Positions 16,370 through 25,486 of a stretch of 64,000 nucleotides of DNA are shown in pieces. The notes under the pieces are model-generated. The model made no database searches, was not told the origin of the DNA, and saw only the letters and a program-made list of their open reading frames with translations. The stretch is taken from contig JAFLBP010000001.1 in NCBI GenBank assembly GCA_017303875.1, positions 186,001 through 250,000 of the forward strand. The letters run 5' to 3'. The translations under genes and the position numbers were made by a program. How positions within the stretch are numbered: position 1 is the stretch's first letter; each line of letters opens with the position of its first letter. The stretch is from Chitinophagales bacterium (GTDB lineage: Bacteria > Bacteroidota > Bacteroidia > Chitinophagales > Saprospiraceae).

Positions 16370-17470
16370 ATGAAAACGACAATACTGGTTTTGGGCGGGT
16401 ATGGCGGTGTGGGCCGCGCCTTGTGTCATCGATTGCTGCAACAGTTTGATTGTAAACTGATTATTGCGGGAAGAAGTGTATCCAAAGCCGAAAACTTCCG
16501 TTTGCAATTATTGGAAAAGTACCCTGCGGCGTGCATTGAAGTACGTAAAGCAGATGCGTATGATGCAGATACCCTCCGGGTTGCCTTTCAGGGTGTGCAG
16601 TTGGTTATTGTTACGACTACCACGCCGGATGCGATGCCAATTATTGCCCCTGTTGCCTTTGCCTGTGGTGCAGATTTAATGGATATTATGGTTCGGGCGG
16701 ATGTACTGCAACACCTGGATACATTGCGAGCGCAAATTGAAGCATCGGGAAGAATTGCTATCACCCAATGTGGTTTTCATCCCGGATTAATGCGGCCGCT
16801 TATTGAGTTGGCAAAAGCACATTTTGAAACCTGCCAGGAAGCTAAAGTGCTGATGGCGATGGATGCCATATTTGAACACCCGGAGTCTGTTTATGAAATT
16901 CTGTACGAAGTTATGGAAAATCGTTCCTTACTTCTTGAAAAAGGGCGTTGGCGTAATGCCACTTACAAAGACCTTGTGGAGGGCAACTTTTCCATGGCAT
17001 TCGGCACACGCGAATGTTATCCGCTGCCGATGCCGGAACTTCAAGGCCTGGAGGCTGCTGGTGACCTTCGGAATGCGGGTGTTTTTGCAGCTGGTTTTGG
17101 AGCCTACATCGACTATTTTGTATTTCCGCTCGCGCTTTTACTGGGTAAAATAAACAAACGTTTTAGTCTGCGGCTGTGCGGAAAACTGATGTTTAACCAT
17201 ATCAAAAAGAATCTCGGAAAAACACCCCGGGTAGAAATTTTGGTTAAAGCTTCGGGCGTCACCAAGGGGAAAACTGACAAATATTGCTTTCAAATTTTTG
17301 CGCAGAATGGATTCGATTTTACAGCTGCGGCAGTATCAATTTGTGTGGCACAATATCTGAATGTTCAGATTGTCAGGCCCGGACTATACCTGATGGGACA
17401 AATAATCGAAGCACAAAAAGTGGAAAAACAATTAAAAGATTTGGGATACCCCATTGTTGCCTGTACATAA
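16370..17470 (+). CDS. Saccharopine dehydrogenase-like NAD(P)-binding protein
   Basis: A 366-residue protein with a Rossmann fold at the N-terminus (TTILVLGGYGGVGRALCHRLL, residues 3-23) followed by IIAGRSVSKAENF, which suits NADP. The next part, LVIVTTTTPDAMPIIAPVAFACGADLMDIMVRADVL, is typical of saccharopine dehydrogenase-like oxidoreductases. The C-terminal half has a hydrophobic stretch (AYIDYFVFPLALLLG) and is less conserved. The substrate is unknown. The ATG at 16370 places the glycine motif near residue 8, as usual; a TTG at 16322 is less likely. Confidence 0.75.
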   Translation: MKTTILVLGGYGGVGRALCHRLLQQFDCKLIIAGRSVSKAENFRLQLLEKYPAACIEVRKADAYDADTLRVAFQGVQLVIVTTTTPDAMPIIAPVAFACGADLMDIMVRADVLQHLDTLRAQIEASGRIAITQCGFHPGLMRPLIELAKAHFETCQEAKVLMAMDAIFEHPESVYEILYEVMENRSLLLEKGRWRNATYKDLVEGNFSMAFGTRECYPLPMPELQGLEAAGDLRNAGVFAAGFGAYIDYFVFPLALLLGKINKRFSLRLCGKLMFNHIKKNLGKTPRVEILVKASGVTKGKTDKYCFQIFAQNGFDFTAAAVSICVAQYLNVQIVRPGLYLMGQIIEAQKVEKQLKDLGYPIVACT

Positions 17471-17507
17471 GCGCACAAAATCGCTGGCATCTACCTGAAT
17501 CCTGAGT

Positions 17508-17515
17508 TATCTTTA
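17508..17515 (+). promoter_or_regulatory. Probable -7 box TATCTTTA of the GH97 gene
   Basis: One base from TAnnTTTG, with the predicted start about 7 nt before the ATG at 17529. No clear -33 box. Confidence 0.35.
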
Positions 17516-17528
17516 CCCAAAAAACACC

Positions 17529-19607
17529 ATGCGCAAACGGATTGGTTTTGTGTTGCTCCTCGCTGGTTTCCTCTCCACGGCACAGGCGCAGCAGGTTTTC
17601 ACCATCAATGCTCCTCAATCGCCCGTACAACTGCGGGTAGAAAACGCCCGGGACGGCGCCCTGCATTATGCCCTGCAATACAAGGGACAAAGCATCATCA
17701 GGCCCTCCCGACTCGGCTTTTCCCTCGCCAAACCACAGACCGAACTTGCAGCGTTTACGATTGAGCGGGCCGACAGCAGCCTGCACGATGATACCTGGTC
17801 GCCGGTATGGGGCGAACAATCGTTTATCCGAAATCATTACCGCGAGCTGCGCCTGTCCCTGCGCGCACGCAACACCAATATTCAGGTACAGATGGTGTTT
17901 CGGGTATTCAACGACGGCATCGGTTTCCGTTACGAATTTCCGGCGCAAGCCGGGTTCAAGCATTTTATACTCAAAGAAGAAAATACGCAGTTTGCCCTGG
18001 CAACTGATAACCAAAGCTTCTGGATACCAGGCGATTACGACACCAATGAATACCTGTACAACACCACCAAAATCAGCGAAATAGATGCCCTGAGCGCCGC
18101 CGCCAAAGAAAAAGACATTGCGGTGCAGTCGCTCATCGGCCCCACAGCCGTGCAAACGCCGCTGATGATGAAAACGCCCGGCGGTATCTACGTCAACATC
18201 CACGAAGCGGCGCTGCTCAACTATGCCACGATGAACTTAGTGTTAGACAAAGCCACGCGCACCTTCAGCAGCCATCTCGTGCCCGATGCCGTGGGCAACA
18301 AAGGCTACCTCGAAACGCCCGCCAAAACACCCTGGCGCACCATCATCGTCAGTGATAAAGCCACGGATATCCTCGCCTCCAAAACCATCCTCAATCTGAA
18401 TGAACCTGCGCGCATAGACGAAACGGACTGGATCAAGCCGCAAAAATTTATCGGCGTGTGGTGGGAAATGCATATCGGCAAAGGCACCTGGTTTCTCGAA
18501 GGCGGCAAACACGCGGCCAATAAGGCGAACGTAAAAAAATACCTGGATTTTGCCGCCAAACACGGCTTCGACGGCGTGCTGGTGGAAGGCTGGAATGTCG
18601 GCTGGGAAGACTGGTTCGGCAACTGGAAAGAAGACGTGTTTGATTTTGTGACCCCCTATCCGGATTACGATATGGCCGAACTGACCCGCTATGCCCGGCA
18701 AAAGGGCGTCCGCCTCATCATGCACCACGAAACCTCCGGTTCGGTAACCAACTATGAGCGCCACCTGGATGAGGCATTTCAATACATGGTCAAAAACGAC
18801 ATCAACACGGTAAAAACCGGCTATGTCGGCAAAATTATCCCGCGCGGCGAACACCACGACGGGCAATGGATGAACCGACACTATGTGCATGTGGCCGAAA
18901 AAGCCGCGAAATACAAGCTCATGGTGGAAGCGCATGAGCCTTCCCACCCTACCGGGCTACACCGCACTTTCCCCAACTGGTTAGCCAATGAAGCGGCGCG
19001 GGGCAATGAATTCAATAACGCACCCGCCCTTGGTATCACGCCGGAACACCAGACCATCCTGCCTTTTACCCGACTCATGGGCGGTCCGATGGATTTCACG
19101 CCAGGACTTTTCCACTTCAAACTCAATGAATTTGAAGCAAGCCGCACTACCGTGGTGCGCACAACCCTGGCCAAACAACTGGCGCTATACGTGACTATGT
19201 ACAGTCCGCTGCAAATGGCCGGCGACCTGCCCGAACACTATGAAAAATATCCCGATGCCTTTCAATTCATCAAGGATGTGGCGGTGGATTGGAGCGACTC
19301 CTGGTATTTGGCCGCCGAGCCGGGCGATTTTATCACAGTGGCGCGCAAGGCAAAAGGTAAAGAGGCGTGGTTTGTCGGAGGCATTACGGATGAAAATGCG
19401 CGCAACGCAACGGTCAAATTCGACTTTTTACCCGCCGGCAAAACTTTCGTGGCGACAATTTACATGGACGGCCCGGCAGCGGATTGGGATAAAAACCCGA
19501 CAGATTATGAAATTGTGCAGGCAAAGGTGGATCGCAATACTGTGCGAACGATAAAAATGGCGGCCGGGGGCGGCTTCGCGATTAAAATACAAGCAGCCGA
19601 GGAGTGA
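17529..19607 (+). CDS. Glycoside hydrolase family 97 (SusB-like alpha-glucosidase/alpha-galactosidase)
   Basis: A 692-residue exported glycosidase. A signal peptide (to about residue 20, AQAQ) is followed by the GH97 N-terminal beta-sandwich (QLRVENARDGALHYAL), the TIM barrel with GVWWEMHIGKGTW, FDGVLVEGWNVGWEDWFGN and KGVRLIMHHETSGSVTNYE, then LMVEAHEPSHPTGLHRTFPNWLANEAARGNEF, and a C-terminal beta domain. The Glu in HHETSG and the later Glu residues suit the inverting, SusB-like alpha-glucosidase branch rather than the retaining branch that uses Asp; this is from memory of the family. It probably works in the periplasm. The susCD pair is 9 kb away, so a functional link is only possible. Confidence 0.92.
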   Translation: MRKRIGFVLLLAGFLSTAQAQQVFTINAPQSPVQLRVENARDGALHYALQYKGQSIIRPSRLGFSLAKPQTELAAFTIERADSSLHDDTWSPVWGEQSFIRNHYRELRLSLRARNTNIQVQMVFRVFNDGIGFRYEFPAQAGFKHFILKEENTQFALATDNQSFWIPGDYDTNEYLYNTTKISEIDALSAAAKEKDIAVQSLIGPTAVQTPLMMKTPGGIYVNIHEAALLNYATMNLVLDKATRTFSSHLVPDAVGNKGYLETPAKTPWRTIIVSDKATDILASKTILNLNEPARIDETDWIKPQKFIGVWWEMHIGKGTWFLEGGKHAANKANVKKYLDFAAKHGFDGVLVEGWNVGWEDWFGNWKEDVFDFVTPYPDYDMAELTRYARQKGVRLIMHHETSGSVTNYERHLDEAFQYMVKNDINTVKTGYVGKIIPRGEHHDGQWMNRHYVHVAEKAAKYKLMVEAHEPSHPTGLHRTFPNWLANEAARGNEFNNAPALGITPEHQTILPFTRLMGGPMDFTPGLFHFKLNEFEASRTTVVRTTLAKQLALYVTMYSPLQMAGDLPEHYEKYPDAFQFIKDVAVDWSDSWYLAAEPGDFITVARKAKGKEAWFVGGITDENARNATVKFDFLPAGKTFVATIYMDGPAADWDKNPTDYEIVQAKVDRNTVRTIKMAAGGGFAIKIQAAEE

Positions 19608-19617
19608 TGAACGAATG

Positions 19618-19848
19618 TTTGGTTTGAGTGTTTTGGTGTTTATGTGTTTTCGTGGTTTAGTGTTTTAGTATTTATGTGTTTTGGTGGTTACGTAGTTTTT
19701 TATTTCTCACAGATGTTACACAGAAATTTGATTATCAATGAAAGTTAAAAAATCTGTGTAACATTTGTTAGCAATAAAAAACTTCGTAACCACCAAAACA
19801 CAAAAACACTAAAACACCAAAACACTAAAACACTAAAACACGCCATTT
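19618..19848. repeat. Intergenic word-repeat array with long two-part hairpin
   Basis: GTGTTTTG/GTGTTTTA words run from 19618 on the left and ACACTAAA/ACACCAAA words on the right to 19841. A 29-nt arm (19676-19704) pairs with 19773-19801 with one mismatch. Inside it, ACAGATGTTACACAGA (19710-19725) pairs with TCTGTGTAACATTTGT (19753-19768) with one mismatch. The left end is just after the GH97 stop and the right end is 9 nt before the ggt ATG. Confidence 0.88.
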
Positions 19849-19849
19849 C

Positions 19850-21709
19850 ATGAAGTTTTTACGCTACACCTTGTTGCTCGCCTTTCCCCTTGTGGCAAAC
19901 GCACAGTCGTTTAACAATTTACCCGTCATCACCCAGAAACCGCCATTGCACGGACGGCACTGGATGGCCATTACGGGCAAGCCCTTGGCCGCGACGGCCG
20001 GTGCGGCAATTTTTCAGAAAGGCGGCAATGCCGTAGATGCGGGATGCGCCATGCTGGCTGCCACCTGCACCATGTGGGATGTACTCAGTTGGGGCGGTGA
20101 GACGCAGGCGCTGATTTACAATCCGAATACCAAAGAAGTAATTGGTATCAATGCCTTAGGTGTAGCGCCGAGCGGTGCAACAGCTGATTTTTTCAAGCAA
20201 AAAGGCATGAATTATCCGCCGGAATTTGGCCCTTTGGCGGCTGTGACACCCGGAACGCCGGGCGGATTGTTTACCATGCTCGCTGAATACGGCACCATGA
20301 GCCTGAGCGAAGTGCTGGCGCCTGCCATTGAACTGGCCGACGGCTACCCGATAGAAGCGCAAACGGCGAATTCCATTGAGCGGGGCAAGGCGCAAATCAA
20401 GCAATGGCCTTACTCCAAAAAGGTATTCCTGCCCCACCTCGGACAGGAGCGCGAAGCACCGGAAGCCGGAGAGATTTTTATACAGCGGGAGTTGGCGGAA
20501 ACCCTGCGTAAATTAGTTGCTGCCGAAGATGCCGCCCTCAAGGCCGGCAAATCGCGCAAAGCAGCCATATATGCCGCCTACGAGCGCTTCTACAAGGGCG
20601 ATATTGCCGAGGAGTTTGTGCGCGGCTGCCAGGAGCAGGGCGGACTCATCACTAAAGCCGATCTGGCCAATTGGAAAGTGGAAATAGAAAAGCCCATGAT
20701 GACCTCTTACAAGGGCATTGAAGTGTATAAACTCCAGCAGTGGACGCAAGGCCCGGTGATGCTGCAAGCGCTGAATATTCTGGAAAATTTCGACCTCAAA
20801 GGCATGGGCTACAATTCCACGCGTTATGTCCATACCGTGTATCAGGCCCTGAACCTTGCTTTTGCCGACCGCGATTTTTACTACGGCGATCCCTATTTTG
20901 CACCGGAAGAGCCCATGAAAGGGCTGCTTTCCAAGGAATACGCCCGCGAACGCGCCAAATTGATCCGCACCGATCGCAACGATGAAAAAATTAGTCCGGG
21001 CGACCCCTACCCTTTTGAAGACAAGGAAAATCCCTACGAAAACCTGCTCAATAGTCGCAGCATGGGCGCGCTCGATGGCCTGCCCAAAGACAAAACACTC
21101 GACGAATCCCTGCTCGAATCTTTTCAAATGGGCACCACCTCGGTGATCGCCACCGACGCCGAGGGCTGGGTGGTTTCCTTTACGCCCAGTGGCGGCTGGG
21201 TGCCTGCCTGCATCGCCGGCAATACCGGCATCGGCATGAGTCAGCGCATGCAGTCTTTTGTGCTCGATTCCAAGGAAAACCCCTTCAATGTGGTGGAGCC
21301 GGGCAAGCGCCCGCGCGTGACCCTCACCCCTACCCTGGCGCTCAAAAACGGCAAGCCTTACTTAGCGTTTGCCAAGCAGGCCGGCGACGAGCAGGATCAG
21401 CTGCTGTTGCAGTTTTTCCTCAATATGGTAGAATTCGACATGACGGTACAGGAGGCCACCGAAGCGCCCTGTTTCAAAACCTATCAATTGTATTCCAGCT
21501 TTGGGAAACATGAACGCAGTCCGGGCGCCCTCACTCTGAACAGCGCCATGCCTGCCTGGACGCGCAAAGAACTCGCTGCAATGGGTTACAAACTGAAGTA
21601 CGAAGACCGTACCAGCGGGCCGGTGAATGCGATTTATTTCGACTGGAAACACGGCAGTTTCTGGGGCGGCTCCAGCAACCATGGGGAAGATTATGGCATT
21701 GGCTGGTAA
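19850..21709 (+). CDS. ggt: Gamma-glutamyltransferase family protein
   Basis: A 619-residue exported Ntn-hydrolase that cleaves or transfers the gamma-glutamyl group of glutathione-type peptides. Signal peptide to about residue 19 (VANAQ). The large-subunit part has AATAGAAIFQKGGNAVDAGCAMLA and VTPGTPGGLFTMLAEYG; the small-subunit start is the autocatalytic Thr within FQMGTTSVIATDAEGWVVSFTPSGG, and the mature nucleophile is that Thr. It is near normal length (about 580-620). The segment after the nucleophile (GWVPACIAGNTGIGMSQRMQSF) differs from the E. coli form, so it may belong to a distant GGT-like branch with a different substrate. Confidence 0.88.
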   Translation: MKFLRYTLLLAFPLVANAQSFNNLPVITQKPPLHGRHWMAITGKPLAATAGAAIFQKGGNAVDAGCAMLAATCTMWDVLSWGGETQALIYNPNTKEVIGINALGVAPSGATADFFKQKGMNYPPEFGPLAAVTPGTPGGLFTMLAEYGTMSLSEVLAPAIELADGYPIEAQTANSIERGKAQIKQWPYSKKVFLPHLGQEREAPEAGEIFIQRELAETLRKLVAAEDAALKAGKSRKAAIYAAYERFYKGDIAEEFVRGCQEQGGLITKADLANWKVEIEKPMMTSYKGIEVYKLQQWTQGPVMLQALNILENFDLKGMGYNSTRYVHTVYQALNLAFADRDFYYGDPYFAPEEPMKGLLSKEYARERAKLIRTDRNDEKISPGDPYPFEDKENPYENLLNSRSMGALDGLPKDKTLDESLLESFQMGTTSVIATDAEGWVVSFTPSGGWVPACIAGNTGIGMSQRMQSFVLDSKENPFNVVEPGKRPRVTLTPTLALKNGKPYLAFAKQAGDEQDQLLLQFFLNMVEFDMTVQEATEAPCFKTYQLYSSFGKHERSPGALTLNSAMPAWTRKELAAMGYKLKYEDRTSGPVNAIYFDWKHGSFWGGSSNHGEDYGIGW

Positions 21710-21777
21710 GGATTATTGTTTTTTTGCTTTCACATTTAAACATTTTGATAATAAAATTTTAACTGAGTAAAATTTAA

Positions 21778-22980
21778 ATGCAAAAATTTGACATTGTTTT
21801 TGCCGGAGGCGGTTTGTCGGCATTGCTGACTTTAAGTGAAATGTTGCAGCGGCCGGCCTTTCAGGATAAAAAAATACTGCTACTTGATCGTTCCGACAAG
21901 CGCAGCAACGACCGCACCTGGTGTTTTTGGGCAAAGAACGATGAGGCCTTGCCACCGGTATTGTTTCGAACCTGGAACTACTGCTATTTTCACGGGCCGG
22001 GGTATTCGGATCGGATGGATATTGCGCCCTATCGCTACCGCATGGTACGCGGTATAGACTTTTATCGCTGGGCTGGCAACCTGATTGAAAGCGCGCCCAA
22101 CGTGACGCGTATGCAGGCAAACATTGAGCAGATTGATGCCGAGCGCGGCATGGTATATACCAATAAAGGTGTGTTTGAGGGAGAATGGGTACTCAACAGC
22201 GCCCTGAGCAGCACCGCGCCCCTGCCTGCCACAATGCCGTTTGGATGGGCTTCGCCGTTTAGTGCTGGAAAAAATAGCATTTCAAAACCTTATATTTACC
22301 TGCTTCAGCACTTCCGCGGCTGGGTTATCCGAAGCGCTTCGGCGAATTTTGATACCCAGGCCGTAACGATGATGGATTTTCGCATAGAACAGCACGGCGA
22401 AACGCGTTTTGTCTACGTGCTGCCCCTCAGTGAAAAAGAAGCGCTGGTGGAGTTCACGGTTTTTTCTGCGAAACTCCTGCCTGATGAAACCTACGACGCC
22501 GAGCTACGGGATTACATTTCCCGATACCTGAACCTGTCCGATGCGGAAATTTTAGAAACAGAATTCGGTGTGATTCCGATGACCAATTTCCCTTTTGAGC
22601 CTAAAGTCCGGGGCCGCATGCTGCATATCGGGACGGCTGGCGGCTATGTCAAAGCCTCCAGCGGATACGCCTTCAAACGCACGCTGCGCCGCACGCGGGC
22701 ATTGGTGGCGCATTGGGAAGCCACAGGCAGTCCGGCCGGCTTTGATGCCCGTCCTCCCCGCTCCTATCGCTTGTTCGACAGCATTTTTCTGCGCGTATTA
22801 CAGGATCGGAACGAGCTGGGCGCTCAGGTATTTGCCAATTTGTTTGGCAAGCTCCCCCCTACCCTGGTTTTGCGCTTTCTGGATGAAGATGCCTCGGCTT
22901 TTGAGATGTTCCGCATCATGCTGAGCGCACCGCGCCTGCCATTTATAAAAGCAGCGATTTTAACGATGAGCGATGAGTGA
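21778..22980 (+). CDS. crtY: Lycopene beta-cyclase (CrtY/CrtL family)
   Basis: A 400-residue flavin-dependent cyclase that forms the beta-ionone rings of carotene from lycopene. The FAD-binding start is FDIVFAGGGLSALLTLSEML (residues 4-23). NDRTWCFW is a diagnostic CrtY motif, MMDFRIEQ and FVYVLPLSEKEALVEFTVFS are further family segments, and GTAGGYVKASSGYAFKRTLR is the second conserved block. No phytoene synthase, desaturase or hydroxylase gene is adjacent, so the rest of the pathway lies elsewhere. The last codons (TMSDE and stop) run into GCGATGAG-type words, so the intergenic vocabulary has altered or formed the C-terminus. Confidence 0.9.
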   Translation: MQKFDIVFAGGGLSALLTLSEMLQRPAFQDKKILLLDRSDKRSNDRTWCFWAKNDEALPPVLFRTWNYCYFHGPGYSDRMDIAPYRYRMVRGIDFYRWAGNLIESAPNVTRMQANIEQIDAERGMVYTNKGVFEGEWVLNSALSSTAPLPATMPFGWASPFSAGKNSISKPYIYLLQHFRGWVIRSASANFDTQAVTMMDFRIEQHGETRFVYVLPLSEKEALVEFTVFSAKLLPDETYDAELRDYISRYLNLSDAEILETEFGVIPMTNFPFEPKVRGRMLHIGTAGGYVKASSGYAFKRTLRRTRALVAHWEATGSPAGFDARPPRSYRLFDSIFLRVLQDRNELGAQVFANLFGKLPPTLVLRFLDEDASAFEMFRIMLSAPRLPFIKAAILTMSDE

Positions 22981-22986
22981 TGAGTG
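22962..22986. repeat. Short GATGAG-word tract across the crtY stop codon
   Basis: AACGATGAG, CGATGAG, TGATGAG words overlap the last crtY codons and the TGA stop. They resemble the CGATGAA words of the 14266-14403 repeat, but no complementary arm is visible nearby. The following gap to 23185 holds only a weak hairpin near 23013. Confidence 0.5.
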
Positions 22987-23185
22987 TTTTTTATTGGATT
23001 GTGCTGAGTAGGGCGAAGCTTGCATCTTCGCTTGCTATGGGTACAAAAAGATACCAAAGCCGCCGTCGAGGATTAAATCGTAGGCGCTTGATCTGTTTTT
23101 TGCCAGGATATTTGCATACTTTTTTTGAAGGCAAATTGCGGGAAATGCCATGCAGGTACCGCATTATTTCGACGAAACCCGGTGT

Positions 23186-23713
23186 TCAGGGTTTGATTTC
23201 AATTTTTGCCCCGATTTTCACCGAACGGTATAGTTCGTCAATTTCTTCATTGGTGACGGCGATGCAGCCGAAAGTCCAGTCCCTGCTTCGATGCAGCTTT
23301 CCCAGGGCGCCTTTATGGGGGCCAAGTCCGTGAATTTTTATGGCGCCGCCGGGCGGTTTACCGAGTTTTCGGGCGCGTTCGATATCGGCGGCATTGGGGT
23401 AAGAAATACCGAGGTTTTTATGCCAGTCGCTGTTCGGATTTTTATCGTGGATGGTGTAAATGCCTTCGGGCGTTTTCATGTCGCCCTCAAATTGTTTAGG
23501 GCCCACAGGTTGTCGGCCCAGGGCGATATAATAGGTTTTGATCAGTTTTCCTTTGGAAAACGCGTGCATTTCGCGTTTGGATTTGTATACCAGAAGTTCA
23601 TCAATCACCACATTTTCTGCCAATGGCGGCGCTTCCTGATAGCAATACCAGGCGGCCAGTGCTGTGATGGCGAGCAAAAGCAGGAGCAGCAGGGGGCGTG
23701 TGCGTTTTTGCAT
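23186..23713 (-). CDS. L,D-transpeptidase (YkuD/YafK-type), membrane-anchored or secreted
   Basis: A 175-residue enzyme with one N-terminal hydrophobic segment (LLLLLLLAITALAAWYCY, residues 8-25), then a YkuD domain. ALGRQPVGPKQFEGDMKTPEGIYTI is the conserved substrate-groove segment, IKIHGLG holds the catalytic His, and SRDWTFGCIAVTNEEIDEL carries the nucleophilic Cys in the S-x(5)-GC arrangement of the YafK branch. It would form 3-3 cross-links in peptidoglycan, attach proteins to it, or hydrolyse such links. It converges with crtY. Confidence 0.88.
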   Translation of the reverse strand: MQKRTRPLLLLLLLAITALAAWYCYQEAPPLAENVVIDELLVYKSKREMHAFSKGKLIKTYYIALGRQPVGPKQFEGDMKTPEGIYTIHDKNPNSDWHKNLGISYPNAADIERARKLGKPPGGAIKIHGLGPHKGALGKLHRSRDWTFGCIAVTNEEIDELYRSVKIGAKIEIKP

Positions 23714-23725
23714 GGGGCTTACATC

Positions 23726-24796
23726 TCAATTAGGATTATCAAGTCTGATATGAGGATTGGGAGCACTGCGCTGGTGAGCATTCAAGGAATCGAGCAGCAC
23801 TTTTGGGTCAGGGATCATATTTGTTCGTGGAAAATAAACGATATAGGCGGTCGTGCCGGTATTCAAGTTTCTGCCGCTTGTTTTATGTGCGGAAATCCCC
23901 AAGTTTGTAGCCCAAAAGTCGGATTGGGTTGTGGCAAATAAGTTGTCATTTGGGTTGTTTGGATGAATATAGCCGGCAATATCCCCACGTGAACGATCAT
24001 TGGCCCGCAGTTCCAACTTCCAGAAGTTGGCTTCAGGTTGAAATAACAGTTTTCCTTGCAGCCAAATGCTGGTATCCGGTTCATTTCCCAGCGTATCCTT
24101 GGCAAAGAAATTATAAGCCTTTACGTTGAAAGTGTTGTTCAGAAAGGTTAACGGCGTTTTATGAATTTCAAGTCTCGCATGCACATAAACATCGTCTGAT
24201 TTTTTTCTTTTGAAATATGCATTTCTGGTGGTTTGGCCGATACTGATGTTCCCCAATATGCATATGCATAAATACACAGCCGCCAAAAAACAAGAAATAA
24301 AAGCTGTGAATTTGTAGCGTTTATAAAGCTTTCCAGGCGCGTACAGCAGCGCTTCATTGCCAGTATTATTTACGGATGCAATAAACTGCTCCTGTTTAAG
24401 GATTCTTGTATAGAGTTCAAAATATTTTTGTGCAGGTCGGGGTGAAGCGTTCTCAGTATAGGAAATTTGGATATAAAATGCATCGCCGAAACGCTTGCGC
24501 AGAGCAATGGCAGCAAGCACTTGTGCGGCAACACCGGTATCATCCAGCTCTTTAAGATTGCCTGTGTAAAAGCGGTAGAACGACTGTCCGGAAGCATAGC
24601 CAAATATATCTTTTTTACGATCTTTTTCTTTGAAAGCATGATCGCGATCTCCTCCAAGCAGATACTGCTCCAGTTTTTCAAAATCTGTACGGGTGTAGCT
24701 GCTTTTTCCTTTTAGGGATTCAAATCCGGGCTTCTCCGCGAGCCAGTTCATGACTTCGGCAGCGAGCATTTTTTGCGTTTCCATTAAAGTATTCAT
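23726..24796 (-). CDS. Uncharacterised protein with one central membrane segment
   Basis: A 356-residue protein that I cannot assign. Residues 1-160 are soluble and charged (YTRTDFEKLEQYLLGGDRDHAF, IALRKRFGDAFYIQISY), a single membrane helix lies at about 168-190 (FTAFISCFLAAVYLCICILGN), and residues 195-356 form a probable beta-rich domain (VYVHARLEIHKTPLTFLNN, FQPEANFWKLELRANDRSRGDIAGY). The layout suggests a cytoplasmic head and a periplasmic domain. It stands 12 nt upstream of the L,D-transpeptidase gene on the same strand, so an envelope role is possible by context only. Confidence 0.7.
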   Translation of the reverse strand: MNTLMETQKMLAAEVMNWLAEKPGFESLKGKSSYTRTDFEKLEQYLLGGDRDHAFKEKDRKKDIFGYASGQSFYRFYTGNLKELDDTGVAAQVLAAIALRKRFGDAFYIQISYTENASPRPAQKYFELYTRILKQEQFIASVNNTGNEALLYAPGKLYKRYKFTAFISCFLAAVYLCICILGNISIGQTTRNAYFKRKKSDDVYVHARLEIHKTPLTFLNNTFNVKAYNFFAKDTLGNEPDTSIWLQGKLLFQPEANFWKLELRANDRSRGDIAGYIHPNNPNDNLFATTQSDFWATNLGISAHKTSGRNLNTGTTAYIVYFPRTNMIPDPKVLLDSLNAHQRSAPNPHIRLDNPN

Positions 24797-24873
24797 TGAC
24801 GAAAAACGAGTGAGGTTTTTGGCCGATAAGATAAATGCTTTTTGCCCAAAATAGTACTGATTTCACTTCGGAC

Positions 24874-24912
24874 ACCTGCCGGACAAACTCAATTTTTATT
24901 TGTCCGGCAGGT
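24874..24912. promoter_or_regulatory. Perfect 14-bp hairpin between divergent genes
   Basis: ACCTGCCGGACAAA (24874-24887) pairs with TTTGTCCGGCAGGT (24899-24912) around an 11-nt loop. Neither strand has a T-run after the stem, and both flanking genes point away from it, so it is not a terminator of either. It may be an operator, a leader structure or a repeat copy. The rest of the 267-bp gap is A+T-rich. Confidence 0.65.
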
Positions 24913-25063
24913 ATCAAAAGAAGTTTTAGATGTATTGTAATGTACTGGGCTGCCATGGGAAAGGGGCATATTTTTGAAGCGTCGAACAATAATATTGCTG
25001 TAAATAATTATTAATCAGCAATTTAAATGATTCGACTATTTTTTTCACATTAAAAAAACGTGT

Positions 25064-25438
25064 ATGAAAAAGATCCTTTTCTCCGGCCTGCTAACAGTCT
25101 TGTTAAACTTTACTGTAAGCGCCCAACATTTTAATATCACTGGTACCTGGGTAGCCGATGTGTACGAACATGGCAGTTCCTGTCGAATAACCTGGACTAT
25201 TTTTCGTGACAATTCCTCATTTTATGTCTTCAGCTTCCCAAACGGGTGGCAGGTTACATCTTATGGCGTATGGGAATATCCTGCGGATGAGAACATCCTT
25301 TACGAAATTTTTGAAGATGGCGCGGGTGCAGGATACGTTGAATGGGTGAATCGGGACTATTTCATACTGACTATTCTGTTTAACCAAAATGCAGGAGACA
25401 AAGGTATTAAGCGCCATTATAGAAGAATGATCCCTTAA
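25064..25438 (+). CDS. Small exported protein, lipocalin-like
   Basis: A 124-residue protein with a signal peptide (MKKILFSGLLTVLLNFTVSAQ, cleavage near 21). The mature part reads HFNITGTWVADVYEHGSSCRITW, then alternating beta strands with aromatic residues (SFYVFSFPNGWQVTSYGVWEY, GYVEWVNRDYFILTILF) and ends GIKRHYRRMIP. The GTW start and the final basic strand resemble small lipocalin-like proteins of Bacteroidota, probably periplasmic. Function unknown. It precedes the M20 gene by 48 nt on the same strand and may be co-transcribed. Confidence 0.65.
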   Translation: MKKILFSGLLTVLLNFTVSAQHFNITGTWVADVYEHGSSCRITWTIFRDNSSFYVFSFPNGWQVTSYGVWEYPADENILYEIFEDGAGAGYVEWVNRDYFILTILFNQNAGDKGIKRHYRRMIP

Positions 25439-25486
25439 TCGCCAATCCTGTATCTCCCCAATGCCCTCCGGGCCAACGCTACAACG

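Noticed and set aside
23013..23031. Short hairpin GCGAAG/CTTCGC downstream of crtY
   Set aside because: The stem is 6 bp with no T-run; it is too weak to call a terminator.
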